Assembly: GCA_039808645.1 (NCBI GenBank)
Contig: JBDHTL010000001.1
Span: forward strand, 29,525-93,524
Direction: 5' to 3'
Source of the DNA: JAJXWB01 sp039808645
GTDB taxonomy: Bacteria; Pseudomonadota; Alphaproteobacteria; Rhizobiales; Beijerinckiaceae
DNA length: 64,000 nt
The notes below the pieces were generated by a model, which did no database searches, was not told the DNA's origin, and saw nothing but the letters and a program-made list of their open reading frames with translations. Position 1 is the stretch's first letter. Each line of letters starts with the position of its first letter. Of the stretch, positions 34,742-43,928 are shown piece after piece. Position numbers and translations under genes: made by a program.

Positions 34742-35866
34742 TCAGAAGGAGAGCTGCGAGATCGGGCGGACCTTTTCGCCCGCCGCGAGCTTCTGCACGC
34801 CGAGCGTGACGATGCGCTCGCCATCCGCGACGCCCGACGCCACCAGCGCCTCCGCGCCTTCGTAGCGCCGCACGACGACGGGCTTGAGCGCCGTCACGCC
34901 GCCGTCGCCGACGACCCAGAGCGCCGGCCCCTTGCCCTGATCGAACAATGCGGCCGAAGGCACGCGCGCGACCTTCTCCGCGGCGGGCGCGGCGACGACG
35001 AGCGTCGCGCTCATGCCGAGCGCCACGCGCTCGTCGGCTTCGGGCAGCGCGAAGCGCGCCGCGAACGTGCGCGTCGCGGGGTCGGCGACCGGGCTCAGTT
35101 CGCGCAACGTCGCCCGCCACGCACGGCTCGGGTCGGACCACAGCGTCAGGGTCGCGACGCCATCGCGCGCCCGGGACACGAAAGCTTCCGGCAGCGCGAC
35201 CGCCGCCTCCTTCTCGCCCTTGCGCGCGACGCGGATCGCCGGCTGGCCGGCCGCGACCACCTGTCCGGCCTCGATCAGCGCGGCCGTGACGACGCCGTCC
35301 GCGTCGGCGCGCAATGTGGCGTAGTCGAGCGCATTGGTCGCCAGCTCCACCGCGCGCTGCGCGCGGCGGTTGCGGCCGCGCGCCTCTTCGGCCGCCGCGC
35401 GCTGGCGATCGTAGACGGCGCGCGCGGTCCAACCCTTGGCGTGCAGCTCGGCGCCGCGCTTCTCGTCGCCGGACGTCTGCTCCATCGCGACGCGCGACGC
35501 GGCGAGTTCGGCTTCCGCCTGCTCCTTCTGCAGTTTGAGATCGGCGTCGTCGAGCCGCGCCAGCGCCTCGCCCGCCCGCACGGCGCGGCCGGCGTCGACA
35601 AGTCGGGCCGCCACCTTTCCCGCGACCCGGAAGCCCTGGTCGGCCTCCACCCGCGGCTTGATCGTCGCTATGAAGCTGCGGCCGGCCTGTTCCGGCGCGA
35701 AGCGGACCACGGCGGTCATCACGGGCCGGCCTGCGACGCCGGCGGGCTTCGCCGTGTCGGCGAGACGGTTCTGACCCTGGGCCACGACCACGGCCCCGCC
35801 GGCGGCCCCGGCGAGAAGTCCGAGAACGATCAGGGCATTACGCGTCTTGTGGCCGATACCGGGCAT
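34742..35866 (-). CDS. RND periplasmic membrane fusion protein
   Basis: The 374-residue HlyD/AcrA-type adaptor has an N-terminal anchor (about residues 9-30), a lipoyl-like segment, a coiled-coil hairpin (about 110-180, rich in Ala, Glu and Arg) and beta-barrel regions. It is the first gene of the efflux operon. A loose inverted CTGA/TCAG element lies in its AT-rich upstream region (35901-35930) and could be a TetR site. Confidence 0.9.
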   Translation of the reverse strand: MPGIGHKTRNALIVLGLLAGAAGGAVVVAQGQNRLADTAKPAGVAGRPVMTAVVRFAPEQAGRSFIATIKPRVEADQGFRVAGKVAARLVDAGRAVRAGEALARLDDADLKLQKEQAEAELAASRVAMEQTSGDEKRGAELHAKGWTARAVYDRQRAAAEEARGRNRRAQRAVELATNALDYATLRADADGVVTAALIEAGQVVAAGQPAIRVARKGEKEAAVALPEAFVSRARDGVATLTLWSDPSRAWRATLRELSPVADPATRTFAARFALPEADERVALGMSATLVVAAPAAEKVARVPSAALFDQGKGPALWVVGDGGVTALKPVVVRRYEGAEALVASGVADGERIVTLGVQKLAAGEKVRPISQLSF

Positions 35867-35959
35867 TTCGGGCTCCTGTCCTGGAGCCGAGTATGGAGTA
35901 TCGACTGATAAAAATCAATAATCGTCAGACATCACAATCGACGACGCCGCCGCTGCCGC

Positions 35960-36790
35960 TCAATCGCCCTCGAAGACCGGCTTGCCCTTTGCGACGAAGG
36001 CCCGGTAGGCGCGTCCGTAGTCCCTGGTCTGCATGCAGATCGCCTGCGCCTGCGCCTCGGCCTCGATCGCCGAATCCACGTCCATCGCCCATTCCTGGTG
36101 CAGGCAGGTCTTGGTCATGGCGTTGGCGAAAGTCGGCCCGTCGGCGATCTCCTTCGCGAGCGCCTGCGCGTCCGCCAGCACGTTGTCGGGCGCGACGAGA
36201 CGGTTGAAGAAGCCCCATCTGTCGCCTTCGTCCGCCGTCATCGCGCGGCCGGTGTAGAGAAGCTCGGAAGCCCGTCCCTGCCCGATGATGCGCGGCAGGA
36301 TCGCGCAGGCGCCCATGTCGGCGCCGGCGAGACCGACCCGCACGAACAGGAACGCCGTTTTCGCGCGAGGAGTCCCCAGCCGCATGTCCGACGCCATGGC
36401 GATGATCGCGCCGGCGCCCGCGCAAATGCCGTCGATCGCCGCAACGATCGGCTGCGGGCAATGGCGCATGGCCTTCACCAGATCGCCGGTCATGCGCGTG
36501 AACGCCAGCAGGCCGGCCATGTCGTCGTCCTCCTGCATCTTCACCAGCGGCCCGATGATCTCGTGGACATCGCCGCCCGAGCAGAAATTGCCGCCCGCGC
36601 CCGTGACGACGACGGCCTTCACGTCGCGCGCGGAGGAGAGGCTGCGGAACAGGTCGCGCAATTCGGCGTAGCTGTCGAAGGTCAGCGGGTTCTTGCGTTC
36701 CGGCCGGTTGAGCGTGATCGTCCCGACCTTGTCCTGGACGTCCCACTTGAAATGAGTGGCGACGTAATCTGCGGCTTTGAAGCTCTTCAC
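35960..36790 (-). CDS. Enoyl-CoA hydratase/isomerase (crotonase) family protein
   Basis: The 276-residue protein has the crotonase oxyanion-hole segments GAGGNFCSGGDVHEI (near residue 65) and GADMGACAILPRIIG (near 150). The GTG at 36790 overlaps the MarR stop (GTGA) and has AGGGAGG upstream. Possible roles are hydration, isomerisation or C-C cleavage of an acyl-CoA; the sequence does not tell which. It forms an operon with a MarR and an OYE-family reductase and probably belongs to the aromatic catabolic island. Confidence 0.85.
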   Translation of the reverse strand: MKSFKAADYVATHFKWDVQDKVGTITLNRPERKNPLTFDSYAELRDLFRSLSSARDVKAVVVTGAGGNFCSGGDVHEIIGPLVKMQEDDDMAGLLAFTRMTGDLVKAMRHCPQPIVAAIDGICAGAGAIIAMASDMRLGTPRAKTAFLFVRVGLAGADMGACAILPRIIGQGRASELLYTGRAMTADEGDRWGFFNRLVAPDNVLADAQALAKEIADGPTFANAMTKTCLHQEWAMDVDSAIEAEAQAQAICMQTRDYGRAYRAFVAKGKPVFEGD

Positions 36791-37377
36791 CTGCGGCCTC
36801 CCTTGGGCGTCCTTGTCGATCTCTTGTCCTGCGCGCCTGTTTCGGCATCCCGCAAGCGCGCCGCGATGTCGGCCTTCTGGCGTCCGAGCATGTCGAACAT
36901 CGCGGCCTTGTCCGCCGCGCCCAGGCCCGCGAACATTTCCGCGATCCACGTCTCGTTCGCGCGCGCGGCCACGCCGAACGCCTTGCGGCCCTTCGCCGTC
37001 ATGGCCGCGAGGCTCGCGCGCCGGTTGGTCGGATCCGGCAGGCGCTCGACCAGGCCCTCGCCGACGAGTTCGTCGACCAGGCCGGTGATATTGCCGGTCG
37101 TCACCATCAATCGTTTCGACAGCTCGCCCATGCGCATGCCGTCCGCGCGGCCGTCGAGCTGCGCCAGCAGATCGAAGCGCGACAGGCTCATGCCGAATTT
37201 TTCGCGCAGGCGCCTGCGCACCTCGTTGTTGATCAGCTTGTGAATGGTGAGGATGCGCAACCACAGGCGCAAATCGCCGTGCCGCGCCCGGGATCCAAGC
37301 GATTCGAGCCCGCGCGTCTCGAGATCGCGGCCGGCGACGACCTCGACATGCGCCGCGCGGGCGGAGGCCCGCGCCAT
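36787..37377 (-). CDS. MarR-family regulator 1
   Basis: The 196-residue winged-helix protein has about 40 residues before the MarR core, which runs from LRLWLRILTIHKLINNEV to the C-terminus and includes GELSKRLMVTTGNITGLVDEL. It overlaps both neighbours (TGATG with the reductase, GTGA with the crotonase). It is a paralogue of the MarR at 43159-43653. Such proteins in aromatic clusters usually sense an aryl-CoA or acid. A candidate operator lies in front of the operon at 38856-38877. Confidence 0.85.
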   Translation of the reverse strand: MARASARAAHVEVVAGRDLETRGLESLGSRARHGDLRLWLRILTIHKLINNEVRRRLREKFGMSLSRFDLLAQLDGRADGMRMGELSKRLMVTTGNITGLVDELVGEGLVERLPDPTNRRASLAAMTAKGRKAFGVAARANETWIAEMFAGLGAADKAAMFDMLGRQKADIAARLRDAETGAQDKRSTRTPKGGRR

Positions 37378-38831
37378 CACACGGGCGTCCAGTCCGGCGG
37401 CACGAGGCGGCGCTTGCCGTCCGCCGTCAGCCGCACGCCGGGCGCCTTGAGGTCGATCTTGTCCCAGAGCTGGCAGGTCACGGCCTTGTGCTTCTGGTCG
37501 AGGCCCTCGCAATAATTGGTGAACTCGCAGAGCCGCACCGCAGCGCCGGCGCCCGTCGACAGTTTCAGCGTCCAGTCGGGATCGGCCAGCGACTGGCGCG
37601 CCGAGCCGACAATGTCGCAGACGCCGTCCGCGAGCATTTTCTCCGCCATGTCGAAATTGTGCACGCCGCCCGTGCAGACGACAGGCGTATCGAAGCCCGC
37701 CTCGCGCACGGCGCGGCGGATCGCGGCGGTCGCCGCGACATTGCGGCCGAACGGCCCCTTCTCGTCCGAAATATATTGCGGCATGCATTCGTAGCCGCTC
37801 GGGCCCGTATAGGGATAGGCCGCCGCGCCGACGCCCGGCTGCTTGGCGTCGTCGAATTTCCCGCCGCGCGAAGTCGAGAGGAAATCGAGGCCGGCGCGCG
37901 CGAACTGGACGCCGAACCAGGCCGCGTCCTCCACCGTGCTGCCGCCCGCGATGCTCTCCTCGGCCAGAAAACGGCAGCCGAGCGTGTAATCGGCGCCGAC
38001 CGCGGCGCGCACGGCCGCGATCACTTCCAGCGGCAATCGCGCCCGGCCCTCCAGCGAACCGCCATAGCCGTCCTCGCGGGTGTTCGTGCGCGAGAGGAAG
38101 GACGCCATCGTATAGGCGTGCGCGTAATGCAGCTCTACGCCGTCGAAGCCGGCGTTCTTCGCGCGCAAGGACGCGGACGCGAAGAGATCGGGCAGCGTCC
38201 TCGGCAAGTCGCGGATGTGGTCGAGCTCGACGTCCGTCACGCGCTCGCGGTGGCCGAAGCGCAGCGCCTCCATTTCCCGCGCCGAGAGAATGCCCTCGAG
38301 CTTCTCGTCCGGCAGCATCGCGAGCCTCTCGCGCACGTCGGCTTCCGACATCGCCGCAGCGCCGAGCTTGTCGCGATGCGCGTCGGTCACGGTCAGGAAC
38401 TGCTGGAAGAAGCGGTTGCGTTCCGGCCGCCGGCGGATCGAAAGGAAATCGATGATCTGGATGAGCAGCCGGGTGTGGCCGCCGCTCGCCTCGCGCACCG
38501 CTTCGGTCAGGCGCTGCAGGCCGGGCAGGAACCGGTCGTGCCCGATGCGCAGCAGCGGACCGCTCGGCACGTCGCGGATGCCGGTGGCCTCGATGACGAT
38601 GGCGCCCGGCCGCCCCCGGGCGAACCGGCAATACCAGTCGACGACGTCGTCCGTCACATAGCCGTCCTGCGAGGCGCGCCAGGGCACCATCGCCGGCACC
38701 CAGGTGCGCTGCTCGAATTCCAGCGCGCCGACCTTCACGGGAGAGAAAAGCCGCGACGCCGCCGCTTCCGCCGCGCTCGGGATGCGGCCGAGCTTCGGCT
38801 CGAACTGAATGCGCTGCGGGGGTCGCCACAT
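37377..38831 (-). CDS. NADH:flavin oxidoreductase, Old Yellow Enzyme family
   Basis: The 484-residue protein has an N-terminal FMN-binding TIM barrel (LFSPVKVG start; GFDGVELHYAHAY near residue 228; VVCTGGVHNF near 385). The C-terminal part has spaced cysteines (CEFTNYC and CQLW), but no full FAD/NAD domain follows, so it is a one-domain reductase. It may reduce an enoyl or dienoyl acyl-CoA. It is the first gene of the minus-strand operon. The substrate is unknown. Confidence 0.82.
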   Translation of the reverse strand: MWRPPQRIQFEPKLGRIPSAAEAAASRLFSPVKVGALEFEQRTWVPAMVPWRASQDGYVTDDVVDWYCRFARGRPGAIVIEATGIRDVPSGPLLRIGHDRFLPGLQRLTEAVREASGGHTRLLIQIIDFLSIRRRPERNRFFQQFLTVTDAHRDKLGAAAMSEADVRERLAMLPDEKLEGILSAREMEALRFGHRERVTDVELDHIRDLPRTLPDLFASASLRAKNAGFDGVELHYAHAYTMASFLSRTNTREDGYGGSLEGRARLPLEVIAAVRAAVGADYTLGCRFLAEESIAGGSTVEDAAWFGVQFARAGLDFLSTSRGGKFDDAKQPGVGAAAYPYTGPSGYECMPQYISDEKGPFGRNVAATAAIRRAVREAGFDTPVVCTGGVHNFDMAEKMLADGVCDIVGSARQSLADPDWTLKLSTGAGAAVRLCEFTNYCEGLDQKHKAVTCQLWDKIDLKAPGVRLTADGKRRLVPPDWTPV

Positions 38832-38855
38832 GGGCCTGTCCTCATCTTGGATATG

Positions 38856-38877
38856 ATTATCTTATCTCTAAGATTAT
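38856..38877. promoter_or_regulatory. Candidate MarR operator before the OYE operon
   Basis: ATTATCTTA (38856-38864) and TAAGATTAT (38869-38877) form an inverted repeat with eight of nine pairs matched and a four-base spacer, 25 bases upstream of the reductase start. A length of 22 bases with twofold symmetry fits a MarR dimer site. Confidence 0.6.
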
Positions 38878-38924
38878 TGGCCGGTCAACCTGCCGCGCCG
38901 CCGCATTGACCGGGCCCGCCGGCA

Positions 38925-38946
38925 GATATATGCATTTCCATATATC
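38925..38946. promoter_or_regulatory. Perfect palindromic operator before iorA
   Basis: GATATATG at 38925-38932 and CATATATC at 38939-38946 are perfect inverted arms around a six-base spacer, only 11 bases before the iorA start. The position near the start codon suggests a repressor site, probably for one of the three MarR proteins. Confidence 0.7.
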
Positions 38947-38957
38947 GGAGACCAGGC

Positions 38958-41105
38958 ATGGCCGAACGATCATTCGCGCGCGAAGTCGAGGACCTCAGGC
39001 TGGGCGACGGCGACGTTTTCCGCGGCGAAGGCATTCTCGCGATCACCAAGGCGCTGCTGCAGGCCGGCGTCTCCTATGTCGGCGGCTATCCGGGCTCGCC
39101 CATTTCCCACCTCATCGACGTGCTCGGCGACGCCAGGGACGTGCTCGACGAACTGGGCGTCGTCTTCCAGAGCTCCGCCAACGAAGCCGCCGCCGCGGCG
39201 ATGCTGTCGGCGTCGGTGATGTATCCGTTGCGCGGCGCCGTCGCGTGGAAGTCGACCGTCGGCACCAATGTCGCGTCCGACGCGCTCGCCAATCTGGCCT
39301 CGGGCGGCGTGACCGGCGGCGCCATGATCATCGTCGGCGAGGACTACGGCGAAGGCTCCTCCATCATGCAGGAGCGCACGCACGCATTCGCGATGAAGTC
39401 GCAGATCTGGCTGCTCGATCCCAGGCCCGATCACGAATGCATCGTCGACATGATCGAGAAGGGCTTCGAGCTTTCCGAGGCCTCGAACACGCCGGTCATG
39501 CTCGAGGTGCGCGTGCGCGCCTGCCACATGCACGGCTCGTTCCGGACCAAGGATAACGTGCGGCCGTCCTTCACGATCAAGGACGCGCTCGAAAATCCGG
39601 TCCGCGATCTCGGCCGCATCGTCCTGCCGCCCGCCGCCTACGAGCACGAGCGCGAGAAGATCGCCAGGCGCTTCCCCGCCGCCATCGAATTCGTCAAGCG
39701 CCATCGCCTCAACGAGACGATGGGGCCCGGCAATGCGAAGGTCGGGATCGTCCTGCAGGGCGGCATGTACAACAACGTCATCCGCGCGCTGCAATATCTG
39801 GGGCTCAGCGACGCCTACGGCCGCACGCAGGTTCCGCTCTACGTGATGAACGTGACCTATCCCGTGATCGAGGACGAGGTCGCGGACTTCTGCCGCGACA
39901 AGGATCACGTGATCGTCGTCGAGGAAGGCCAGCCCGAATATATCGAACAGGCCGTCAACACGGCGCTTCGGCGGCGCGGAATTTCGGCGCGCGTGCGCGG
40001 CAAGGACATATTGCCGATGGCGGGCGACTACACGTCGCAAGTCCTGCTGAACGGCCTGCGCCTCTTCCTCGAGGAAAGCGATCCGCGGCTGCTCGGCAAT
40101 CGGCCGCCGGCGCCGGACCCCGCGCCCGTCCTCGCGCTCGCGGAGGTGAAGAGACTGAAGGAGGTCGTGCCGGAGCGCCCGCCGGGCCTTTGCACCGGCT
40201 GCCCCGAGCGGCCCGTCTTCGCGGCGATGAAACTCGTCGAGCAGGAGCTCGGCCTCCATCACGTCTCGGCCGACATCGGCTGCCATCTCTTCTCGATCCT
40301 GCCGCCGTTCAACATCGGCGCGACGACCATGGGTTTCGGCCTCGGGCCGGCCTCCGCCTCGGCTTTCAATGTCAAGGCGGGCAAGCGCTCCATCGCCGTC
40401 ATGGGCGACGGCGGCTTCTGGCACAACGGCCTGACCAGCGGCATCGGCAACGCCGTCTTCAACAGGCACGACGGCGTCTTTCTCGTCATCGACAATTTCT
40501 ACACGTCCGCGACGGGCGGCCAGGACATCCTCTCCTCGCGCGCGAAGAACCCGCGCCGCACGACCAACAATTCCATCGTCAGGGCGGTGAAGGGCATCGG
40601 CGCGAAATGGGTGCGCCAGCTCGATCGCACCTACGACGTCGGCCGCCTGCGCGACACGCTGAAGGAAGCGCTGACGACGAAGGAGGAAGGTCCGAAGATC
40701 ATCGTCGCCTCCTCCGAATGCATGCTCAACAAGCAGCGCCGCGTGCGCCCGCAGATCGACGCGGCGGTCCGCAGCGGCGCGCGCATCGTCAAGGAGCGCT
40801 TCGGCGTGGACGAGGACGTCTGCACCGGCGACCACGCCTGCATGCGGCTCTCGGGCTGTCCGTCGCTGTCGGTGAAAAAGCTCGACGATCCCCTGCGCGA
40901 CGATCCCGTGGCCGCCATCGACAGCACCTGCGTCGGATGCGGCAATTGCGGCGAGGTGGCGGACGCGGCCGTCCTGTGCCCGTCCTTCTTCCGCGCCGAC
41001 GTCGTCCACAATCCCAATGCGCGCGACCGCTGGCGCCAGCGCGTGACGATGCGGTTCGTACGCTGGTTGCAGGCGCGCCGCGAACGTGCGGGAGCCGCGG
41101 CATGA
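38958..41105 (+). CDS. iorA: Indolepyruvate-type ferredoxin oxidoreductase, alpha subunit
   Basis: The 715-residue protein joins pyruvate:ferredoxin oxidoreductase domains I/II and a TPP-binding domain (MGDGGFWHNGLTSGIGN near residue 480) to a C-terminal cysteine-rich ferredoxin region (CTGDHACMRLSGC and CVGCGNCGEVADAAVLC). Members oxidise arylpyruvates to aryl-acetyl-CoA, reducing ferredoxin. The classic enzyme is oxygen-sensitive and anaerobic, although long-chain relatives act in aerobes. It is the first gene of a three-gene operon. The true substrate, possibly indolepyruvate or phenylpyruvate, is inferred from family only. Confidence 0.85.
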   Translation: MAERSFAREVEDLRLGDGDVFRGEGILAITKALLQAGVSYVGGYPGSPISHLIDVLGDARDVLDELGVVFQSSANEAAAAAMLSASVMYPLRGAVAWKSTVGTNVASDALANLASGGVTGGAMIIVGEDYGEGSSIMQERTHAFAMKSQIWLLDPRPDHECIVDMIEKGFELSEASNTPVMLEVRVRACHMHGSFRTKDNVRPSFTIKDALENPVRDLGRIVLPPAAYEHEREKIARRFPAAIEFVKRHRLNETMGPGNAKVGIVLQGGMYNNVIRALQYLGLSDAYGRTQVPLYVMNVTYPVIEDEVADFCRDKDHVIVVEEGQPEYIEQAVNTALRRRGISARVRGKDILPMAGDYTSQVLLNGLRLFLEESDPRLLGNRPPAPDPAPVLALAEVKRLKEVVPERPPGLCTGCPERPVFAAMKLVEQELGLHHVSADIGCHLFSILPPFNIGATTMGFGLGPASASAFNVKAGKRSIAVMGDGGFWHNGLTSGIGNAVFNRHDGVFLVIDNFYTSATGGQDILSSRAKNPRRTTNNSIVRAVKGIGAKWVRQLDRTYDVGRLRDTLKEALTTKEEGPKIIVASSECMLNKQRRVRPQIDAAVRSGARIVKERFGVDEDVCTGDHACMRLSGCPSLSVKKLDDPLRDDPVAAIDSTCVGCGNCGEVADAAVLCPSFFRADVVHNPNARDRWRQRVTMRFVRWLQARRERAGAAA

Positions 41106-42646
41106 GAGACGAATCCGTTCGCCTGCCGCTCGGCCCGGCCGGTCCTGCGACCGAACGTCCGGTCTCCATCGCCATCCTCGCCATGGGCGGCCAGGGCGGC
41201 GGCGTGCTCACCGACTGGATCGTTCGACTGGCGGAGGGCCAGGGCTGGGTCGCGCAATCGACCTCCGTGCCCGGCGTCGCGCAGCGCACCGGCGCGACGC
41301 TCTACTACATCGAATGCATGCCCCCTCGGGACGGCCTGAGGCCGATCCTTTCGCTCGTGCCGACTCCGGGCGACGTCGATGTCGTCATGGCCGCCGAATT
41401 CATGGAGGCCGGCCGCTCGATCCTGCGCGGACTGGTCACCCCCGACAAGACGACGCTGATCGCGTCCGACCATCGCGCCTTCGCGGTCGTCGAAAAGATC
41501 GCGCCGGGCGAGGCGATCGCCGATTCCGGCGCGGTTGCGCAGGCGATCGGCGTCGTCGCCAGGCGCGAGATCGTCTTCGACATGAACGCGCTGTCGGCCG
41601 AACATGGCGGCATGATTTCCGCCGCCCTGTTCGGCGCGCTCGCCGCCTCCGGCGCCCTGCCTTTCGAGGCGCCGGCGTTTCGCGCCCTGCTGGAGGGCGA
41701 AAGCAAGGGGCGCAATTCCGGTCTCGCTCTGTTCGACGCCGCGCGCGAGCGGGCGTCGCGGTCCGCGCCGCCGCCGTCCCAATCAAGCGGCGAGGCTGCG
41801 CCGCCGCGACCGCCTCTCGCCGCCCGCCTCGGAGACCGCATCGACAATGAACTGCCCGCCGCGTCGCGCGACATGGCGCGCCTCGGCGTCGCCAAGGTCG
41901 TCGATTTTCAGGACGCCGCCTATGGCGACGACTATCTCGATCTTCTCGCGCGCCTGCACGCGGCCGACAAGGCCGCCGGCGGCGGCGCGCACGACTTCCT
42001 GTTCACCACGACGGGAGCGAAATATCTCGCCAGCGCCATGGCCTACGACGACGTGATCCGCGTCGCCGATCTCAAGACCCGCCCTTCCCGTCGCACGCGC
42101 ATCGAACGCGAGATCGGCGTGCGAAGCGATCAGGTGCTGCAGACGACCGAGTATTTCCATCCGCGCGCGGAAGAGCTCATCGGCATGGCGCCGAAGGCCT
42201 GGGCCGACTGGCTCGACCGCCGCCCCAGGCTCGTCGAATGGATCGACGCCCGCGTGAACAGGGGGCGTCGCGTCAAGACCTATTCGGTCTTCGGCTTTGC
42301 GACGCTCTACATGATCGCCGGCCTGAAGGCGCGGCGCCGCGCATCGCGTCGCCATGCCGTCGAGGTCGCCCATCGCGACGCGTGGATCGCGCGCGCGATC
42401 GAATGCCTCGCGCTCAATTACGATCTCGGCGTCGAGGTGCTGAACTGCCGCCGCCTCATCAAGGGCTATTCCGACACGCATGCGCGCGGCCTGTCGAAAT
42501 ACGATCGCGTGATGGCGGCGATCCGCCGCCTCGAATCCCGCAGCGACGCCGCCGACTGGGCGCGCCGGCTGCGTGAGGCCGCCATCCGCGACTCCTCGGG
42601 CGCTATGCTCGACGGCGCGATCAAGACCATCGAGTCCTTCGCGTGA
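41102..42646 (+). CDS. iorB: Indolepyruvate-type ferredoxin oxidoreductase, beta subunit with long C-terminal domain
   Basis: The 514-residue protein has an N-terminal pyruvate/ketoisovalerate oxidoreductase gamma-type domain (AILAMGGQGGGVLTDWIV near residue 24, to about 200), a proline-rich linker, and a C-terminal domain of about 280 residues of the kind annotated as DUF6537. Archaeal IorB is only about 200 residues, so the extension is a marked difference. It overlaps iorA by ATGA and the next MarR by GTGA. Confidence 0.83.
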   Translation: MRDESVRLPLGPAGPATERPVSIAILAMGGQGGGVLTDWIVRLAEGQGWVAQSTSVPGVAQRTGATLYYIECMPPRDGLRPILSLVPTPGDVDVVMAAEFMEAGRSILRGLVTPDKTTLIASDHRAFAVVEKIAPGEAIADSGAVAQAIGVVARREIVFDMNALSAEHGGMISAALFGALAASGALPFEAPAFRALLEGESKGRNSGLALFDAARERASRSAPPPSQSSGEAAPPRPPLAARLGDRIDNELPAASRDMARLGVAKVVDFQDAAYGDDYLDLLARLHAADKAAGGGAHDFLFTTTGAKYLASAMAYDDVIRVADLKTRPSRRTRIEREIGVRSDQVLQTTEYFHPRAEELIGMAPKAWADWLDRRPRLVEWIDARVNRGRRVKTYSVFGFATLYMIAGLKARRRASRRHAVEVAHRDAWIARAIECLALNYDLGVEVLNCRRLIKGYSDTHARGLSKYDRVMAAIRRLESRSDAADWARRLREAAIRDSSGAMLDGAIKTIESFA

Positions 42647-43146
42647 CGGCAGCGCCATCGCCGCGCAAGGCGCGCCGCGCAGCCGCTTCGGGAAGCGCGC
42701 CGCCGGCGACGCCGGAGGAATTGCGCGCCTACATTCCCTACCTCGTCAACCGCCTCTCCAACCGCATCAGCGTCGACCAGAACAGGTTCCTGGCGACGAT
42801 GGGGCTGAACAACGCCGCCTTCCGCACGCTCTCCGTGCTGCACATCTACGGCAAACTGACGGTCAACGAGATTTCCGTGCTCGCGGTCATCGAACAGTCG
42901 AGCGCGAGCCGCACGATCGACCAGATGCTCGAGACCGGGCTGGTCACGCGCGAAAGCGGCGCGTCCGACCAGCGCCGCCGCGAGGTCGCGCTGACGAAGG
43001 AGGGCGCGGCCGCGCTCAGGAAAGTCTGGCCGAAGGTCGCGCGCCGCGCCGACAGGCTGACGGACGGCCTCGCGCGCGAGGAGATCGAACTCTGCGCCGG
43101 CGTCCTCTCGCGCATGATCGACAACGTGCGCAAGCACAATCTCTGA
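42643..43146 (+). CDS. MarR-family regulator 2
   Basis: The 167-residue protein has a MarR core from about residue 30 (IPYLVNRLSNRISVDQNRFL) with helix-turn-helix LTVNEISVLAVIEQSSASRTIDQM in the middle. It starts at a GTG inside the iorB stop. It is more distant from the other two MarR proteins. It likely controls iorAB, perhaps through the palindrome at 38925-38946. Its stop is only 12 bases from the end of the convergent MarR 3. Confidence 0.85.
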   Translation: MTAAPSPRKARRAAASGSAPPATPEELRAYIPYLVNRLSNRISVDQNRFLATMGLNNAAFRTLSVLHIYGKLTVNEISVLAVIEQSSASRTIDQMLETGLVTRESGASDQRRREVALTKEGAAALRKVWPKVARRADRLTDGLAREEIELCAGVLSRMIDNVRKHNL

Positions 43147-43158
43147 GGCCCGCGCCCC

Positions 43159-43653
43159 CTAGTTTTCGCTCGCTCCGCCGTCGCGCAGCGTCGCCTTCAG
43201 GCGGTCGAGCAGGCCGCTCAGCGCGCGGCGTTCCTCCAGCTCCAGCCCGCCCATCATCGCATTGACCCATTGGCCGTGCTTCTTCGCCATGCGGCGGAAT
43301 TTCTTGCGGCCCTCGGCGGTCAGGCACACGATCTGGACACGCCGGTCGAGGCTCGACGTCGCCCGCGTGATGAAGCCCTCTTCCAGCAGCCTGTTCATGA
43401 TTGGCGTGACATTGCCGGGCGAGACCATCAGGCGCTTCGACAATTCGGTGAGCACGAGGCCGCCGGGCTCGCGATCGAGTTGCGCGAGCATGTCGAAACG
43501 CGGCAGCGTGAAGTCGAAATGTTCGCGCAACTGCCGCCGCAGCTCCGCGCTGATCAGCGTCGTGCAGGTCAGGAGCTTCAGCCAGGTGCGCAGATCGAGC
43601 TGAATGTCCGAGCTGACGTCGATCTCTTCGGAAAGGTCCGTCTTGTCGTCCAT
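43159..43653 (-). CDS. MarR-family regulator 3
   Basis: The 164-residue protein is a clear paralogue of MarR 1, sharing the motif ELSKRLMV with GNVT/GNIT in the recognition region and the preceding LR-WLK/R-LT start. It is divergent from the opine-dehydrogenase-like gene at 43929, and an imperfect palindrome overlapping that promoter is its most likely target. Confidence 0.87.
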   Translation of the reverse strand: MDDKTDLSEEIDVSSDIQLDLRTWLKLLTCTTLISAELRRQLREHFDFTLPRFDMLAQLDREPGGLVLTELSKRLMVSPGNVTPIMNRLLEEGFITRATSSLDRRVQIVCLTAEGRKKFRRMAKKHGQWVNAMMGGLELEERRALSGLLDRLKATLRDGGASEN

Positions 43654-43854
43654 TTCATGGCCCGCAGCGCAGCAGTCCGCCGACCCCGTGTCATCAGAGC
43701 GCGCACGTCACGCCATAAATGGAGCCAGGCTCGTCCCGCCGTCAAGCTCGATTTGTCGCAACCCTCGAGCGTTCGCTTCCTTTCCCGCGCTCGCGCGCGA
43801 ACCGAAACGGCGCGCGTCGCGCATTTTTGCGGGCCGATGCCGCAACTGGCGATG

Positions 43855-43883
43855 TTGACAAGATATTTCATGTCAAAAATAAT
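43855..43883 (+). promoter_or_regulatory. Strong promoter overlapped by an inverted repeat
   Basis: TTGACA at 43855-43860 and AATAAT at 43878-43883 with 17-base spacing form a near-consensus promoter. TTGACA and TGTCAA at 43871-43876 are inverted arms, and the inner GA and TC also pair, giving a 22-base imperfect palindrome over the -35 region. A repressor bound here would block RNA polymerase. Confidence 0.7.
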
Positions 43884-43928
43884 CCGCGTCATGCGGCCCG
43901 TTCGAGGTTCGCCATGCGGGGAGCGACG

